Of a DNA stretch of 64,000 nt, positions 51,166-61,318 are shown one piece after another (position 1 is the stretch's first letter; each line of letters begins with the position of its first letter). The translations under genes and the position numbers were made by a program. Below the pieces are notes generated by a model. It made no database searches, was not told the DNA's origin, and was given only the letters and a program-made list of their open reading frames with translations. Origin of the DNA: Curvularia sp. ZM96 (Eukaryota; Ascomycota; Dothideomycetes; Pleosporales; Pleosporaceae); contig JAJGBQ010000002.1 of assembly GCA_022457065.1 (NCBI GenBank), positions 4,216,001 through 4,280,000 on the forward strand, written 5' to 3'.

Positions 51166-53040
51166 ATGAGTAATATTGAGGCTGCGCTTGCAGCTATTAA
51201 GGCCTTAGAGCCTGGAAAGCCTTTTACGTATACTGAAATTGCTAAAAAGTATGGTGTTGTTCGATCTACGCTCGCCCGAAGACACCAAGGTTGCACTACC
51301 TCGCGTACAATAGGCTATCAAAACAATCAAATCCTCCACCCTCACCAAGAGCAGGCTCTTATAACCTATATTGATAGCCTTACAAGAAGGGGCCTACCTC
51401 CTACTCGAGTCATGATACAGAACTTTGCCTCACAGATCGCTAAGAAGGAGGTTAGCCTTAAGTGGGTTGATCGCTTTGTGCATCGCTATCCTGATCGCCT
51501 CCTATCAAAGTGGACGATCAGCCTTGATAACAATCGACACAAGGCTGATTCAAAGAAGAAGTATAGCCTCTACTTTAGCCTCCTACGCGATAAGATCGAT
51601 CAATATCACGTCGAGGCGCGTCATATCTATAACATGGATGAGAAGGGCTTCTCCCTTGGTGTAGTAGGGCGTTCAAAGAGGATCTTTAGCAAGCCTTTGT
51701 ATAAGGCTGGAAGGAGGAGGAGTAATATACAGGATGGCTCACGCGAGTGGATAACGCTGCTAGCCTGTATCTGCGCTGATGGATCTTACCTTGAGCCTGC
51801 CCTTATCTATCAATCAGGCTCAGGATCAATACAGGACTCCTGGATACAGGCTCTTGAGGAGGAGACGCATCAGATTCGAATATCCTCATCACCCTCCGGA
51901 TGGACGAATAATGATATAGGCCTTGCGTGGCTTCAACAAGTGTTTGATCGCAGGACGAAGGCAAAAGCTCGATCCTCCTATCGATTACTCGTCCTTGACG
52001 GCCATGGATCTCACCTTACAATGGATTTTATCAGCTACTGTGATCAAAATAAGATCCTCCTTGCAGTACTTCCTCCTCACTCAACCCATACGTTACAGCC
52101 TCTTGACGTCTGCATGTTCAAGCCTCTCTCAACAGCGTACTCAGACGAGGTTTCCGCCTTTATGGATAGGAGCCAAGGCCTCGTATCCATGAGTAAGAGA
52201 GATTTCCTGCCCCTCTTCTACCAAGCTTGGCGGGCCTCCTTCAAGGAAACAACGATCAAAAAGGCCTTTGAGGCTACAGGCCTCTCGCCCTTCAATCCTG
52301 AGGTTATACTACAACGTTTTGATGATAACCTTATTCTATTAAGTGACAGTGAGTCCTCTGTACTAAGTGCCTCTAATTGGAGGAAAACTGAACGCCTACT
52401 GCGTGAGGTAGTGAAGGATCGAGGAGACAGGCGAGCTCAAAAGCTTAGTCAAGCCTTCCACCAAATCTCAGCCTCAAAAACGCTTCTTGAGCATGAGGTT
52501 AAGGGCCTACGAGAAGCTCTAACTAATGAGAGACTACGCAGAAAGCGAGGGAAGCCTCTACCTCTACAGGAGGCTGAGGAGTATCAAGGTGGAGCTGTAT
52601 TCTGGTCTCCAAGGAAGGTGAAGGAGGCGCGCGATCGCCTGCGACTCCAGGAGGAAGAGGAAGAGCAGCTGCAACTCCAAAAAGCTGATACGAGGAAGCA
52701 ACGTGAGGAGATAAGGCAGGTGAGGGCGAGGGAGAAGGAGCAGAGGCGTCAGGCGAGGCTTGCAGTAGGCCTAATAAGGCAGAAGGAGAGGGAGGAGAAG
52801 GCTGTTGAAAAGGCCTCGAGGATCGCAGCTCGCAAGGCTACAAAACGACTTCAAAAAGCTATTAAAACCTCCCAAAGGGGTAAGGGAAGGAGCTTCAAGG
52901 CTCCTGCAAAGGCTATTCAAAAAAAGAGGCCTATCGCGAGGCCTCAAGGTAGTGAGGAGCCTCAGGGAGGTGCTGCAGGCTCACCACCTCCAACCTCGCG
53001 TCGCGGCCGCGCGATTAGAACTCCATCTCGATTTCTATAG
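51166..53040 (+). CDS. pogo/Fot1-like DDE transposase
   Basis: 624-aa transposase without introns or stops; start chosen at the ATG in accaccATG. An N-terminal helix-turn-helix of psq type (FTYTEIAKKYGVVRSTLARR, about 20-39) is followed by a CENP-B-like second helix-turn-helix (about 57-115). The catalytic core has D158 (YNMDEKGF), D278 (LVLDGHGSH) and D314 (QPLDVCMF), a DD-35-D spacing typical of the pogo/Fot1 group. The C-terminal third is Lys/Arg/Glu-rich and likely coiled coil plus nuclear signal (RKRGKPLPLQ, then a long charged helix). It binds its own ends and performs TA-targeted cut-and-paste. Codon use and base composition are unlike the RIP-decayed flanks. Confidence 0.93.
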   Translation: MSNIEAALAAIKALEPGKPFTYTEIAKKYGVVRSTLARRHQGCTTSRTIGYQNNQILHPHQEQALITYIDSLTRRGLPPTRVMIQNFASQIAKKEVSLKWVDRFVHRYPDRLLSKWTISLDNNRHKADSKKKYSLYFSLLRDKIDQYHVEARHIYNMDEKGFSLGVVGRSKRIFSKPLYKAGRRRSNIQDGSREWITLLACICADGSYLEPALIYQSGSGSIQDSWIQALEEETHQIRISSSPSGWTNNDIGLAWLQQVFDRRTKAKARSSYRLLVLDGHGSHLTMDFISYCDQNKILLAVLPPHSTHTLQPLDVCMFKPLSTAYSDEVSAFMDRSQGLVSMSKRDFLPLFYQAWRASFKETTIKKAFEATGLSPFNPEVILQRFDDNLILLSDSESSVLSASNWRKTERLLREVVKDRGDRRAQKLSQAFHQISASKTLLEHEVKGLREALTNERLRRKRGKPLPLQEAEEYQGGAVFWSPRKVKEARDRLRLQEEEEEQLQLQKADTRKQREEIRQVRAREKEQRRQARLAVGLIRQKEREEKAVEKASRIAARKATKRLQKAIKTSQRGKGRSFKAPAKAIQKKRPIARPQGSEEPQGGAAGSPPPTSRRGRAIRTPSRFL

Positions 53041-53149
53041 CTATATATATACATTAAGGCCTATTAACCTCACCTCTAAAATATATCGCGATAATAGCCT
53101 TTGAGTGTGGCTCTACAGCCTCATCTATGAGGTAGTTCTAATGAGGCCG

Positions 53150-53192
53150 CGCGCGCATGACGTGTCTGTGCGCACGACGTGTCCACCCACCC
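53150..53192 (-). repeat. right terminal inverted repeat of element C
   Basis: Complement of the left repeat, ending ccacccaccc before the duplicated TA. One base differs from the left copy. Confidence 0.9.
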
Positions 53193-53257
53193 TATAGCGA
53201 ACCGCTCACTGTGCCAAGACCCCATCAACTTTGACCACAACACCACTACTAGACGTG

Positions 53258-54910
53258 ATGCCTCCACATAACAACGTAATAACCTCTTTAAAAGAGCCTC
53301 AAATTCAGCTTGCGCTTCAGGCTATTTAACGTGACGCGACACTTAGCCAGCGACGTGCTGCAACACTTTACAACGTCTCTTAAAGAACTCTTAGTGATCG
53401 ACTTGCTAGAATCTCTTCTCGATAAGATTGTACGCCTAACTTAATGAAGCTTCTTATAACAGAAGAGGAGACGATTGTCGACTATATACTAGATCTTGAC
53501 GCGCGAGGATTTCCACTACATCTCCCTACTATCAAAGATCTTGCTGATTCTTTGCTAGCTGCCTGCTACCGCGACTCTATTGGCCTAAACTAGCCTAGAG
53601 TATTTATAAAGCGTCGCCTAGAGCTTAAAATAAAGTTTAATCGAAAGTACGACTATAGGAGAGCCCTCTGCAAAGATCCTAAGCTTATATAGCGCTAGTT
53701 CCGCCTAGTATAGAATACTAAAGCTAAGTATAGGATCTAGGACAACGACATATATAATTTTAATAAGATGGGCTTTATGATGGGCATGTACAACTCGTTA
53801 GTAGTAGTTATAGCCTCTAAGCGTCGATTAAAGCTAAAATTCTTGCAGCAGGGCAATAAAAAGTAGGTTACTAGCGTAGTTTGTGTTAGCGCAGCTGGCT
53901 AGGCGATTCTACCCTTTATCATCTTTTAAGACAAGCACCACCTCTCTATCTAGTATAAGGAAGACAGCCTGCCTTGGAATTGGGTTATTGGAGTCTCTAA
54001 GAATAGTTAGATAACAAACGAGCTTAGTATAAAGTAGCTAGAGCACTTTAACAAGTATACAAAAGAGCGCACTATTAGGACCTATCGTCTACTTATTCTT
54101 GACGGCTATAAGAGCCATAACTCCGTCAAGTTTTAATAATACTGCAAGGAGGTAAAGATTATTACTCTCTGCATGCCTCCACACTCCTCTCACCTACTAC
54201 AGCTACTTAATGTGGGCTGCTTTTCGTCTTTAAAAAGGGCGTATGGGCGCTAAGCCGAGGACATGATGCGCAATAGGATCAACTATATTACTAAGATAGA
54301 GTTCTTGCCAGCTTTCTAGCAGGCCTATTACAGAACTATTACAAAGGAAAATATCTTAGGAGGGTTTCGAGGCGCTAGCTTAGTTCTATACGACCTAGAG
54401 GCGGTGATATTAAGGCTTAATATTAAGCTACGCACGCTATCACTATCTGCTGTAGAAGATCTACTCTAGCTGTCGCAAACCCCAAGCAATACCCTAGAAC
54501 TAGGGTCGCAATCGACGCTAGTGAAGCAGAGGATTTAGAGGCATATAGATAGCTTACTAACAAGTATAGTAGTTACTTTTAAAAAGCTGGCTAAAGGCGC
54601 TACGATTATTGCGCATAAGCTAGTGTTGGCGCAGAAACGCGTTTCTAAGCTTAAGATAGCTAATTAAGTCGCCACACAACGAAGATCGCATAAAAGAAAG
54701 CGAGTATAGAAAGGAGAGACCCTTACAATCGAAGAAGGAGAGAGGTTAGCAACTTTAAGAGAGTTTGGGGCGCGTAGTGATAGAAAGAAGGTAAAGAAGA
54801 GAGTGCGCGCTAAGGTGGGCGAGCCGTCGCAAAGGCACTGTAGACGCTGCGGCGAGGTAGGGCATAATACGCGGACATGTAAGTAAGATATAGAAGACGA
54901 TTTCGAGTAG
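53258..54910 (+). pseudogene. partly decayed pogo-like transposase (element B)
   Basis: The frame from ATG 53258 reads through the whole element with roughly 20 in-frame TAA/TAG codons, most explained by CAA/CAG or TGG changing in CpA/TpG context. Recognisable parts are a helix-turn-helix start, the DGYKSH catalytic region near 54100, CMPPHSSHLLQ near 54170-54200, and a CCHC zinc knuckle RRCGEVGHNTRTC near 54840-54880. The zinc knuckle is shared with A and D but absent from C. Confidence 0.88.
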
Positions 54911-55039
54911 AATAGCTTATTACGATTTCAATTTACTGCTATTGTTGTGCTGTAATAGTTGTGTAATAGTCGTGAAGTTGATGGGGTCTTGGCCCCGTGA
55001 GCGGTTCGCTATACTGAGCGGCTCGCTATACAGATACGT

Positions 55040-55189
55040 TATAAGTAATAGTAGTAATTCTAATAATTAATTTAGTATATCGTAATAGTTTATTAACTAT
55101 AATAAAAGACTATAATAACGTGTTAACGTTAGCGCGCTAGTGGGGCGTGAGCCATTCGCTTAGGTGAGCCATTCGCTTGTGAACCACGT
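55040..55189 (+). mobile_element. element D2, right end after element B
   Basis: Continuation of D2 past element B. It ends in a terminal repeat with two sites gtgagccattcgctta spaced 17 bp, closing with gaaccacgt and TA. It is the inverted counterpart of 42229-42375. Confidence 0.8.
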
Positions 55190-55191
55190 TA

Positions 55192-55730
55192 TAACCTTTT
55201 TAATACTTAATATATTTAGAAACTTCTTTAATATTTTCTATTAAGAAAGATATAAAAAATAACTTTCTAATATTAAACTTTTTTATATCTTTAAAAAATT
55301 TAATATTTATTAAAATTTTAAAAAATAAACTTACTCTAAAATCTAAGAGAAAAAGATTTAGTATAGAAATATATATATTTAGTATAACTTTAATATTAGA
55401 CTTTTTTTATATATTTTAATAATTTCTTAAAATAATAGTATTTTTTTACTTTTTTATTATAAATTAAAATAAAAACTAGTATAACTTTATATATATTAAG
55501 AAATTTAAAAAAAGTTTAATATTAAAGTTATACTAAATATATATATTTCTATACTAAATCTTTTTCTCTTAGGTTTTAGAGTAAGTTTATTTTTTAAAAT
55601 TTTAATAAATATTAAATTTTTTAAAGATATAAAAAAGTGTAATATTAGAAAGTTATTTTTTATATCTTTCTTAATAGAAAATATTAAAGAAGTTTTTAAA
55701 TATATTAAGTATTAAAAAAGTTATATACGT
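55192..55730. repeat. AT-rich long inverted repeat (hairpin), about 540 bp
   Basis: Two arms of about 225 bp (about 55192-55416 and 55500-55727) are near-perfect inverted copies around an AT-only centre. Words such as taatacttaatatattta and aaaagatttagtatagaa appear in both arms. The left arm is cut by element D's insertion: D's TA duplication falls inside it. The sequence is almost pure A/T, consistent with a RIP-saturated foldback element or two inverted copies of one repeat. No coding content. Confidence 0.85.
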
Positions 55731-55757
55731 TTAAAGTTATAAATTTTACTAGTAAAA

Positions 55758-55800
55758 CGCGTCCGCGAGGTGGTAACGTCCGTGAGATGGTGGGGCTAGT
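55758..55800 (+). repeat. pogo-like terminal repeat relic
   Basis: Two copies of gtccg-gag-tggt start 17 bp apart (55761 and 55778), the same layout as the ends of elements A-D but with a different sequence. No partner end is found in the window. It lies about 170 bp before a decayed transposase tail. Confidence 0.5.
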
Positions 55801-55959
55801 TATGCGCGCATTGGCGCAGCGAATCTGGGCGCGTAGCAATGGGCTTCCTGCATGGTGCGCCCGTCCGCAATTTGCAGCAAATTCAAATGAACTAACTTGG
55901 TTTGTTCATGTTGTAAAGTGAGAGTGAGGTAAGTAAGTTAAGGCAGGCTCTTACGCATG

Positions 55960-56300
55960 GGAGAACGTGGAGGAAGCGAGCCAAAGCTTTACCCCTTGAA
56001 CAAGCTGAGGAATATTATGGTGGAGCTATTCCCTGGTCTCCAAGAAAGGTGACGGCAGCATAAAAGCAACAGGAGCGCAAGGAGCTTGATAGGGAGTAGC
56101 TATAACACGAAAAGCCTAAGGAGAAGGAGTTTTATAGGGCGGCAAAGCGACTTTAAAACTTCAGAGAATGATCTAGAAAGGGTAAAAGGGTAGGCCTTAA
56201 CACTATGATAAAAGCTACTCTAAAAAGAGGGAGAGAGCTGCTGCAAGGCGTAGACTTAGCGAGAGGCCTTAAGTGCTGTAGCAGCTCCACCAGCTGTTCA
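55960..56300 (+). pseudogene. decayed C-terminal fragment of a C-type transposase
   Basis: One frame reads RKRAKALPLEQAEEYYGGAI followed by PWSPRKV, closely matching element C's RRKRGKPLPLQEAEEYQGGA and FWSPRKV. It then runs into a Lys/Glu-rich tail with several stops and ends in a Gly/Leu/Arg stretch. The catalytic domain is missing. With the terminal-repeat relic at 55758 it is probably the remains of an older relative of element C. Confidence 0.7.
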
Positions 56301-56426
56301 AGTGGCCCGTTATGCCGTCAATCTTGGTGCAGATGAGCGTGGTGAGCAGATGACGTGCCAAAGTAGATAGCAGTAGACATCAGCGCGAGAGTAACACGCA
56401 GTTCAACACTAAAGCTCTACAGATAC

Positions 56427-57751
56427 CTACACGTCAAGCCCTTGTAGTCTGCAGTTTTCCTGGATAGTGCGTCCTGGGAAAGTATCGGCGTTGAAAGTGC
56501 ACACTGGAAGGTTAAAGATGCACTTGGCGGTGGCGTCGATCGGCAAGATATCTGGGGTGAAAGACTGCACACCGCTTTCGTCGAAGCAATCTGAGGGACC
56601 TTGCAAGAATGTTTCCTTGGAGATTCCATACTTTTCGATCATCAGAAGAGGAATGTCAAAAATCGAGTCATCGCCCATTCGCAGTTGGAAACTGTTTGGG
56701 GCATTGGTAGCCGAAGTGCATAGTTTATACGGCTGGTCTCCATTGTTGCAGACGTCGGTGGTGGCTCTGTAGACGTAGGCCTTTTGTCCTTGCAGTAAGA
56801 GGGCGATAGAGCGAAGCTTCATACTATCAGCAACTTTTGACTGCATATCTGCTTGTGTGAAGTTTTGGGCGACGCCTAAAAACCCGCCGCCAGCCAAAAT
56901 AGAATTGATACCTGACGTTGGATCATCAATCTCAGCGTCAAGTGTATTTCGGAGAGAACTCGCAATGGTAGATTGGTAGTCTTTGACAGCGGTAGCGATG
57001 CTTACGCCAACGTCGCTCCATTTAACAAAGAGATCTGGTTGCTCCGGGGGTTTCATTCGCTGAGTTAAGAAAACACTAACCACCCTAGCAACGTTGTTCA
57101 CATTGAGAAGAGCGCCAGTAAATGGAACGGCGCTCAGGGCAGAAGTGACTAGAGCAACCGCATCTTTGAAAGGGGTAACATCGTCAGCAGGTTTGGGCCA
57201 GAAGTCAGCGACAACAGCAGGTATCTCTAAGGACATAATAGCGGCGGCGAATGAGACGGCAGTATTGAGCGAGTTCATGTAGCTGTTATAGTTTTGAATC
57301 GCGACCAGGCCATACCTGCATTGCTTAGTTAGCTGGATATCTGAAACTGCAGTTATATTGTAGCGAAGTCTTTGATACATATCGCAGGTAAGCTTACCAT
57401 GCGGGAAGAGTGACTGGAAGACAAGGTTGGCCCGCGTTGCAAAACTGGTCAAGTCCACTGAGAGAACAATCGTTAGTCCATTGTCCTATTATCTATCGTC
57501 TCGGTAAATATACCAAGTACTCACCAAAAGAAGTTGGGGGCTCCCAGTGAGGCAGCGAACCCCTGGACATTGTTCGTGGTGAGATTCGGCGCTGCAGCCT
57601 TGAGAAAACCATCGAGATCCAGTTTGGTCCAGGTCGTCTCGTTCAACTCTTCAGAGGGACAGGAAGTACTTCCTTGAGGCAAGGCGATCGGATTTGCCGT
57701 GGCGAACTGAACCGCCGGAAGCCAAACGAGGAGGTGCGCTTTGCAATACAT
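56427..57751 (-). CDS. secreted protein of unknown function
   Basis: Predicted 414 aa in two exons, 57525-57751 and 56427-57444. Residues 1-19 (MYCKAHLLVWLPAVQFATA) form a signal peptide. The mature part has an Ala/Val-rich helical middle (AAAIMSLEIPAVVADFW, then FKDAVALVTSALSAVPFTGAL) and about eight cysteines, most toward the C-terminus (TDVC, LCTSA, SDCF, KCIF, PVCTF, NCR), suggesting disulfides. The 80-bp intron has donor GTGAGT; the acceptor that keeps frame is gaccag, not the nearer ctctcag. A second, optional intron could start at the GTAAGC near 57400 but is not required. The family resembles uncharacterised fungal secreted proteins; no enzymatic motif seen. It sits between transposon relics and a pseudogene, a location often seen for fast-evolving secreted proteins. 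Confidence 0.7.
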
Positions 57752-58985
57752 GATAGTGGTCCGCGTAGGGTAACGAACAAAAGTATTGTGTCAAGGCACA
57801 GGGCGGTTAGTGAGTGGCGAAGCAAAGTGGCAAGACTAAATCGGGAGAATGGTTACAACAAAAAGGAGTAAGCCTAAGGAGAGATATGAACAAACTTGAA
57901 ACGAAAGTAGAGCCTGTGTGAGATAAAGAAAGTAATAGTTAGGAGGCTGATAAAGCAAAGAAGAAGAGACATCTAAAAGAAAGAAAAAAGCTTTTTGTAG
58001 TACACAATTTACATCTCACCCACTGAATCTATCCCTAAAACGAAACATGCGAAGAGATAGTCAACGCGTGTGAGGTTTCAGGTTACCTTTCGTTCTCTAG
58101 GCGTGTAATGCTGAGTGCGAAATACGACATGGTAAGCCCGAGTTAGCCCCGTCTACCCTGACTATAGTAGGGCTGACAGGCCTTACTATACTTGGGTGCA
58201 GCAGCCAGGGAGTAGATTTAATCCAAATTGGGTCACTCAATCGATTTCAATACTGGGTGCAAAGAGAGATTCCTCTTAAAGCTCTAGCGAGACTTAGGAA
58301 GTGAGTTCTTGGCTGACTATAAGAGGGAATCTTTTGGGCAAAACACTAAGGTCTTAATTTATCCGAAGTCTGGCCTAGCAAAAATCGGGAAAGCTCTCGT
58401 GTTATCAAACCCTTCCGTATCACTAATTACATATTGTTTATGCACAGTATTGCCATGTGGCTGGCCATTCGGACCTTTGTGGTTGCGGTAGCATAGACCT
58501 GGCTTTCTGAAATCTGCTTCCTTATTGAAATCTGGCAATAATTAATGGACACGATTAAGCTGATGACAGGCTGCATTTGCACATTTCTAGCTAGATCATC
58601 CAGTAAGCAGCAGGTGGAGTTTCGCGCAATCTCTTAGATCATGCGGCTGTGTGCCTGCTTGACCTCTAAAACAATGTTAGCTTTTGCATGTAGTAGTATT
58701 TCCACCAGTTATGTTACTATATTATTGATGTTAAATTCAAAAGATTATTAACCTTATCTTTAAACTGGATCAAGTAATCTTTTACGTATATATTATGGTA
58801 TATATCTCTTATAGGCAGGTTTATACGTTCAATAAATAGATATATAGTATTATATATCACGTTCTAAGTACTATAACTTTAGTGAATTCTCTAACACAGC
58901 AGCCGCTTCCTAAGCATGACGTAGCTAGCCTATCTTAATCTATTAGATCTTAGCTTTGAAATGCACTAGCTTGCTTCGTCATAGG
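57752..58985. other. intergenic region with AT-rich decayed stretch
   Basis: No gene is supported. 58680-58960 is strongly AT/TpA-rich (tatatattatggtatatat and similar), like RIP-decayed repeat. 58140-58200 contains imperfect inverted words (ccctgactatagtaggg, ccttactatacttggg) that may be a small relic. Confidence 0.4.
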
Positions 58986-58989
58986 AAGA

Positions 58990-60553
58990 ACAAGTCGATG
59001 ACCGACGAAACTGGATGCGGTGGATCCGGTTTCCATTCATTTTGCTCTCCTAAAAGTGATAGTAGACCTACATGTGGATAGTACAAGCACAACAACGGCA
59101 AATGCAGTAACGAGTGCCCCAACGGGACGGTTGAGATTGACTCAAACCGTAAATATTGCAGCAAAGTCCAAACTTACCAAGCTGCATGCTGTACCATACA
59201 TACTAAGAGCATGAAACTCTACGCCAAAGGTCAGTGGGGCAGCTATCCTGACTGCAATTCCAACGGAGACTGCCCTTCTGACAAGAAAACACTACTTTAA
59301 GAATCATCAGGAGGCACAGGTGGTAGTTTTTGTCGAGCGAACTGGACCACCATCTGGACACAAGAAGCCTGTTTTGAATCGAGAAAATACTGCTACGACA
59401 CCAGCGACAAGAAAGAGGCATTTTCCGACTGCCGGTGGTACAACAATATTGGCTTCCCCCCGGCTGGCGCGCCAAAGAAGTTCTGTCGCAGCGGCTGCCC
59501 AAGCGATCGTGTTCGTGTAGGCATGGATCCCAACTCAGAGGATTGTTACAACGACGGAGGCGGTGGTGCCAAATCCCAATGCTGCATTCCCAACTTTTCG
59601 GAGCAGATCGAAGTCGAAAACCCTTTGATTGAGAAGTACCGAGATGTCATGGAAGAATATGCCAAGGATCCCAAATGTATCAACCCTAACGCATTCGTAT
59701 CACGTGGCTTGCACTCCATATCAAAGCGGGACGAGAAGTACGCCACCAAAAAAGTTCAATCTCTTTTGCTGGCTTTGATTGTACCGTCTGAATCTAATGC
59801 CTTGAGAGATCTGATGGGCGAGATTTGAAACAAAGCCATGTCCAAATACAAGAATCTGCAATTCCCGGAACTGCGCAATTTCCTCACAAACCTCGACATG
59901 TACGGTGCAGAAAGCCCCATCCAAATCGCTTCCAGCATCATCTGCAGCCCTGAATACTGGAACAAGACGTCTTCAAAAACAGAAGAAGAAAAGCTGGTTT
60001 TTACCGACCCAATCTGAGACAGAAACTCCTGTCCTGGCCTAGGAGATCTTGAGCGTCGAACAAAATTTCCGGCTCACACTCATAAACACAATCACCACAA
60101 TAGCCGAAAGGGGAGTTTGCTGTCAGCGAAAACAGAGTTCGCAAATTAGCTGCTAGCTTTAACATTTCCGATACCGTAGACTTACTCAAGTCACTGAGAG
60201 CTTCCATAGGTGTCATCCGATACCTTGACTACACAGTGACTCCTAATGTCAACGAGCGTCTCACCAATATCATGAATAATTTTGAAGCTCAACTAAGTCA
60301 CGGACAGGCAATATGGAACGCGGCTAACCCTAATCAGCAAGTTTTCATTAGCGACTTTTGGAGCGAATGGGTACAAGACTATTTTAAATGGGTCACATTG
60401 CATATGATAGGGTTCTTTCCGTTTACCCTCGATGAAATACAACGTTACTGGGGGATTAGCACAGATGGAAGAGCTCCTGCAGTGCTTGAGGTCCTAGACG
60501 ATCTGAGGTCACAATTAGCTAGGTTGACTATCGACACTACAAACATGAACTAG
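58990..60553 (+). pseudogene. broken C-terminal remnant of a GH18 chitinase / killer-toxin-like gene
   Basis: One frame carries a Cys-rich pattern with repeated small Cys-containing units (for example CSNECPNGT, CRSGCPSD, SQCCIPNF) and a helical end, typical of the long C-terminal region of fungal chitinases related to the killer-toxin alpha/beta subunit. The GH18 catalytic domain and LysM region are absent. In-frame stops lie at 59079, 59298, 59826 and 60015, and the frame shifts between 60018 and about 60110, after which a 106-codon open end runs to TAG 60553. The first stops are consistent with TpG-to-TpA or CpA-to-TpA change. No promoter or start is apparent. The family call rests on the cysteine pattern and is moderate; the pseudogene call is strong. 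Confidence 0.65.
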
Positions 60554-60685
60554 TCACCAAGCACTTTCCAGATTACAGAAATAGAAAACACTAGGAAGAT
60601 TGCGATAGAAATAATGTTGAATTGAAGTAGCTTCAGATCTCAACCGTCTCGTGTTTGACAGCTAAGACTTCCGTGCTCGTTCGCA

Positions 60686-61318
60686 TCAGTCCCACCCATC
60701 ACTCCACACCACCAAGTGACTTCCACCAATAGTCAGAGGAGCGATTTCATTCATTTCCCGTGAATTTAGTTTCGACCACAATTCTGCCACGCTTTCAGCC
60801 CTCATTGGCATCCACCCAAAGTAACGTTGTCCACCCAATCTCGTATGCCGCGGAATATAGTTCTCAGCACGGTAGTTGGCATCCACACATTTAACAATAG
60901 AAGTGTTGGGGTCTGATAGAGCCTCGTCATCCGCAAAGAGAAATACCCGGTGCGTCGGGTAGTCCGTGTTCATTGGTTGGCCGTTCTCACCAATTAATTG
61001 GCCGCTCTCACCACTATTGTATAGGTCGCGAAGTTGGTCTACGTCGAGGCCCGCCAAAGCAGGGTCTGAGCGTGGGTCGAGACGAAAAAGCGACCACACC
61101 TGTTGAAAGCCAGGGTCTTCTGCAGTCGTTCCAGTTGTGCTCATAATATCCTCGTGCGCACTAGCGTGAATCTTTTGGAGAAGTCGCTCCCATTGCTGGT
61201 CAGAGGAAGGTCCGTATCCTGTACGGTAAATAGTAAATCCCCAGTTCCTATAGCCAACAAACTCCTCGTTTGATACAACGCAAAGATAATCCATCCATTC
61301 TTCAGCCGAACAACTCAT
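60686..61318 (-). CDS. hypothetical protein, unknown family
   Basis: A single-exon 210-aa frame starting at ATG 61318 (MSCSAEEWMDYLCVV). No signal peptide or membrane segment. It contains YRNWGFTIYRTGYGPSSDQQW, DPRSDPALAGLDVDQLRDLY, HRVFLFADDEAL, and RYFGWMPMRAESVAELWSKL near the end. The sequence has ordinary amino-acid composition with many Trp/Tyr/Asp and looks protein-like rather than accidental. I recall similar fungal proteins without function, but assign none. It is open although both neighbours are broken. Confidence 0.6.
   Translation of the reverse strand: MSCSAEEWMDYLCVVSNEEFVGYRNWGFTIYRTGYGPSSDQQWERLLQKIHASAHEDIMSTTGTTAEDPGFQQVWSLFRLDPRSDPALAGLDVDQLRDLYNSGESGQLIGENGQPMNTDYPTHRVFLFADDEALSDPNTSIVKCVDANYRAENYIPRHTRLGGQRYFGWMPMRAESVAELWSKLNSREMNEIAPLTIGGSHLVVWSDGWD

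Larger units (their letters stand above)
51079..53192 (+). mobile_element. element C: intact pogo/Fot1-like transposon, 2,114 bp
   Basis: Terminal inverted repeats of about 43 bp (51079-51121 and 53150-53192) start gggtgggtggacacgtcg and differ at about one position. TA is duplicated at 51077-51078 and 53193-53194. The insertion target is the middle of element B's left terminal repeat. Unlike all neighbours it shows no TpA excess and its single gene is fully open, so it is the most recent arrival and could be mobile. Confidence 0.93.
51051..55039 (+). mobile_element. element B: pogo-like transposon interrupted by element C
   Basis: Terminal repeats start acgtatctgtatagcgag (left) and end with its complement ctatacagatacgt (right), flanked by TA at 51049-51050 and 55040-55041. 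Element C (51079-53192) sits inside the left terminal repeat. Removing C and its duplicated TA leaves 1,873 bp, the same as element A. It carries a transposase reading frame on + with scattered stops and is less decayed than A or D. Confidence 0.9.

Noticed and set aside
57318..57400. Second intron in the secreted unknown gene (good GTAAGC donor)
   Set aside because: The best acceptor breaks the frame, and the unspliced reading is continuous; not needed.
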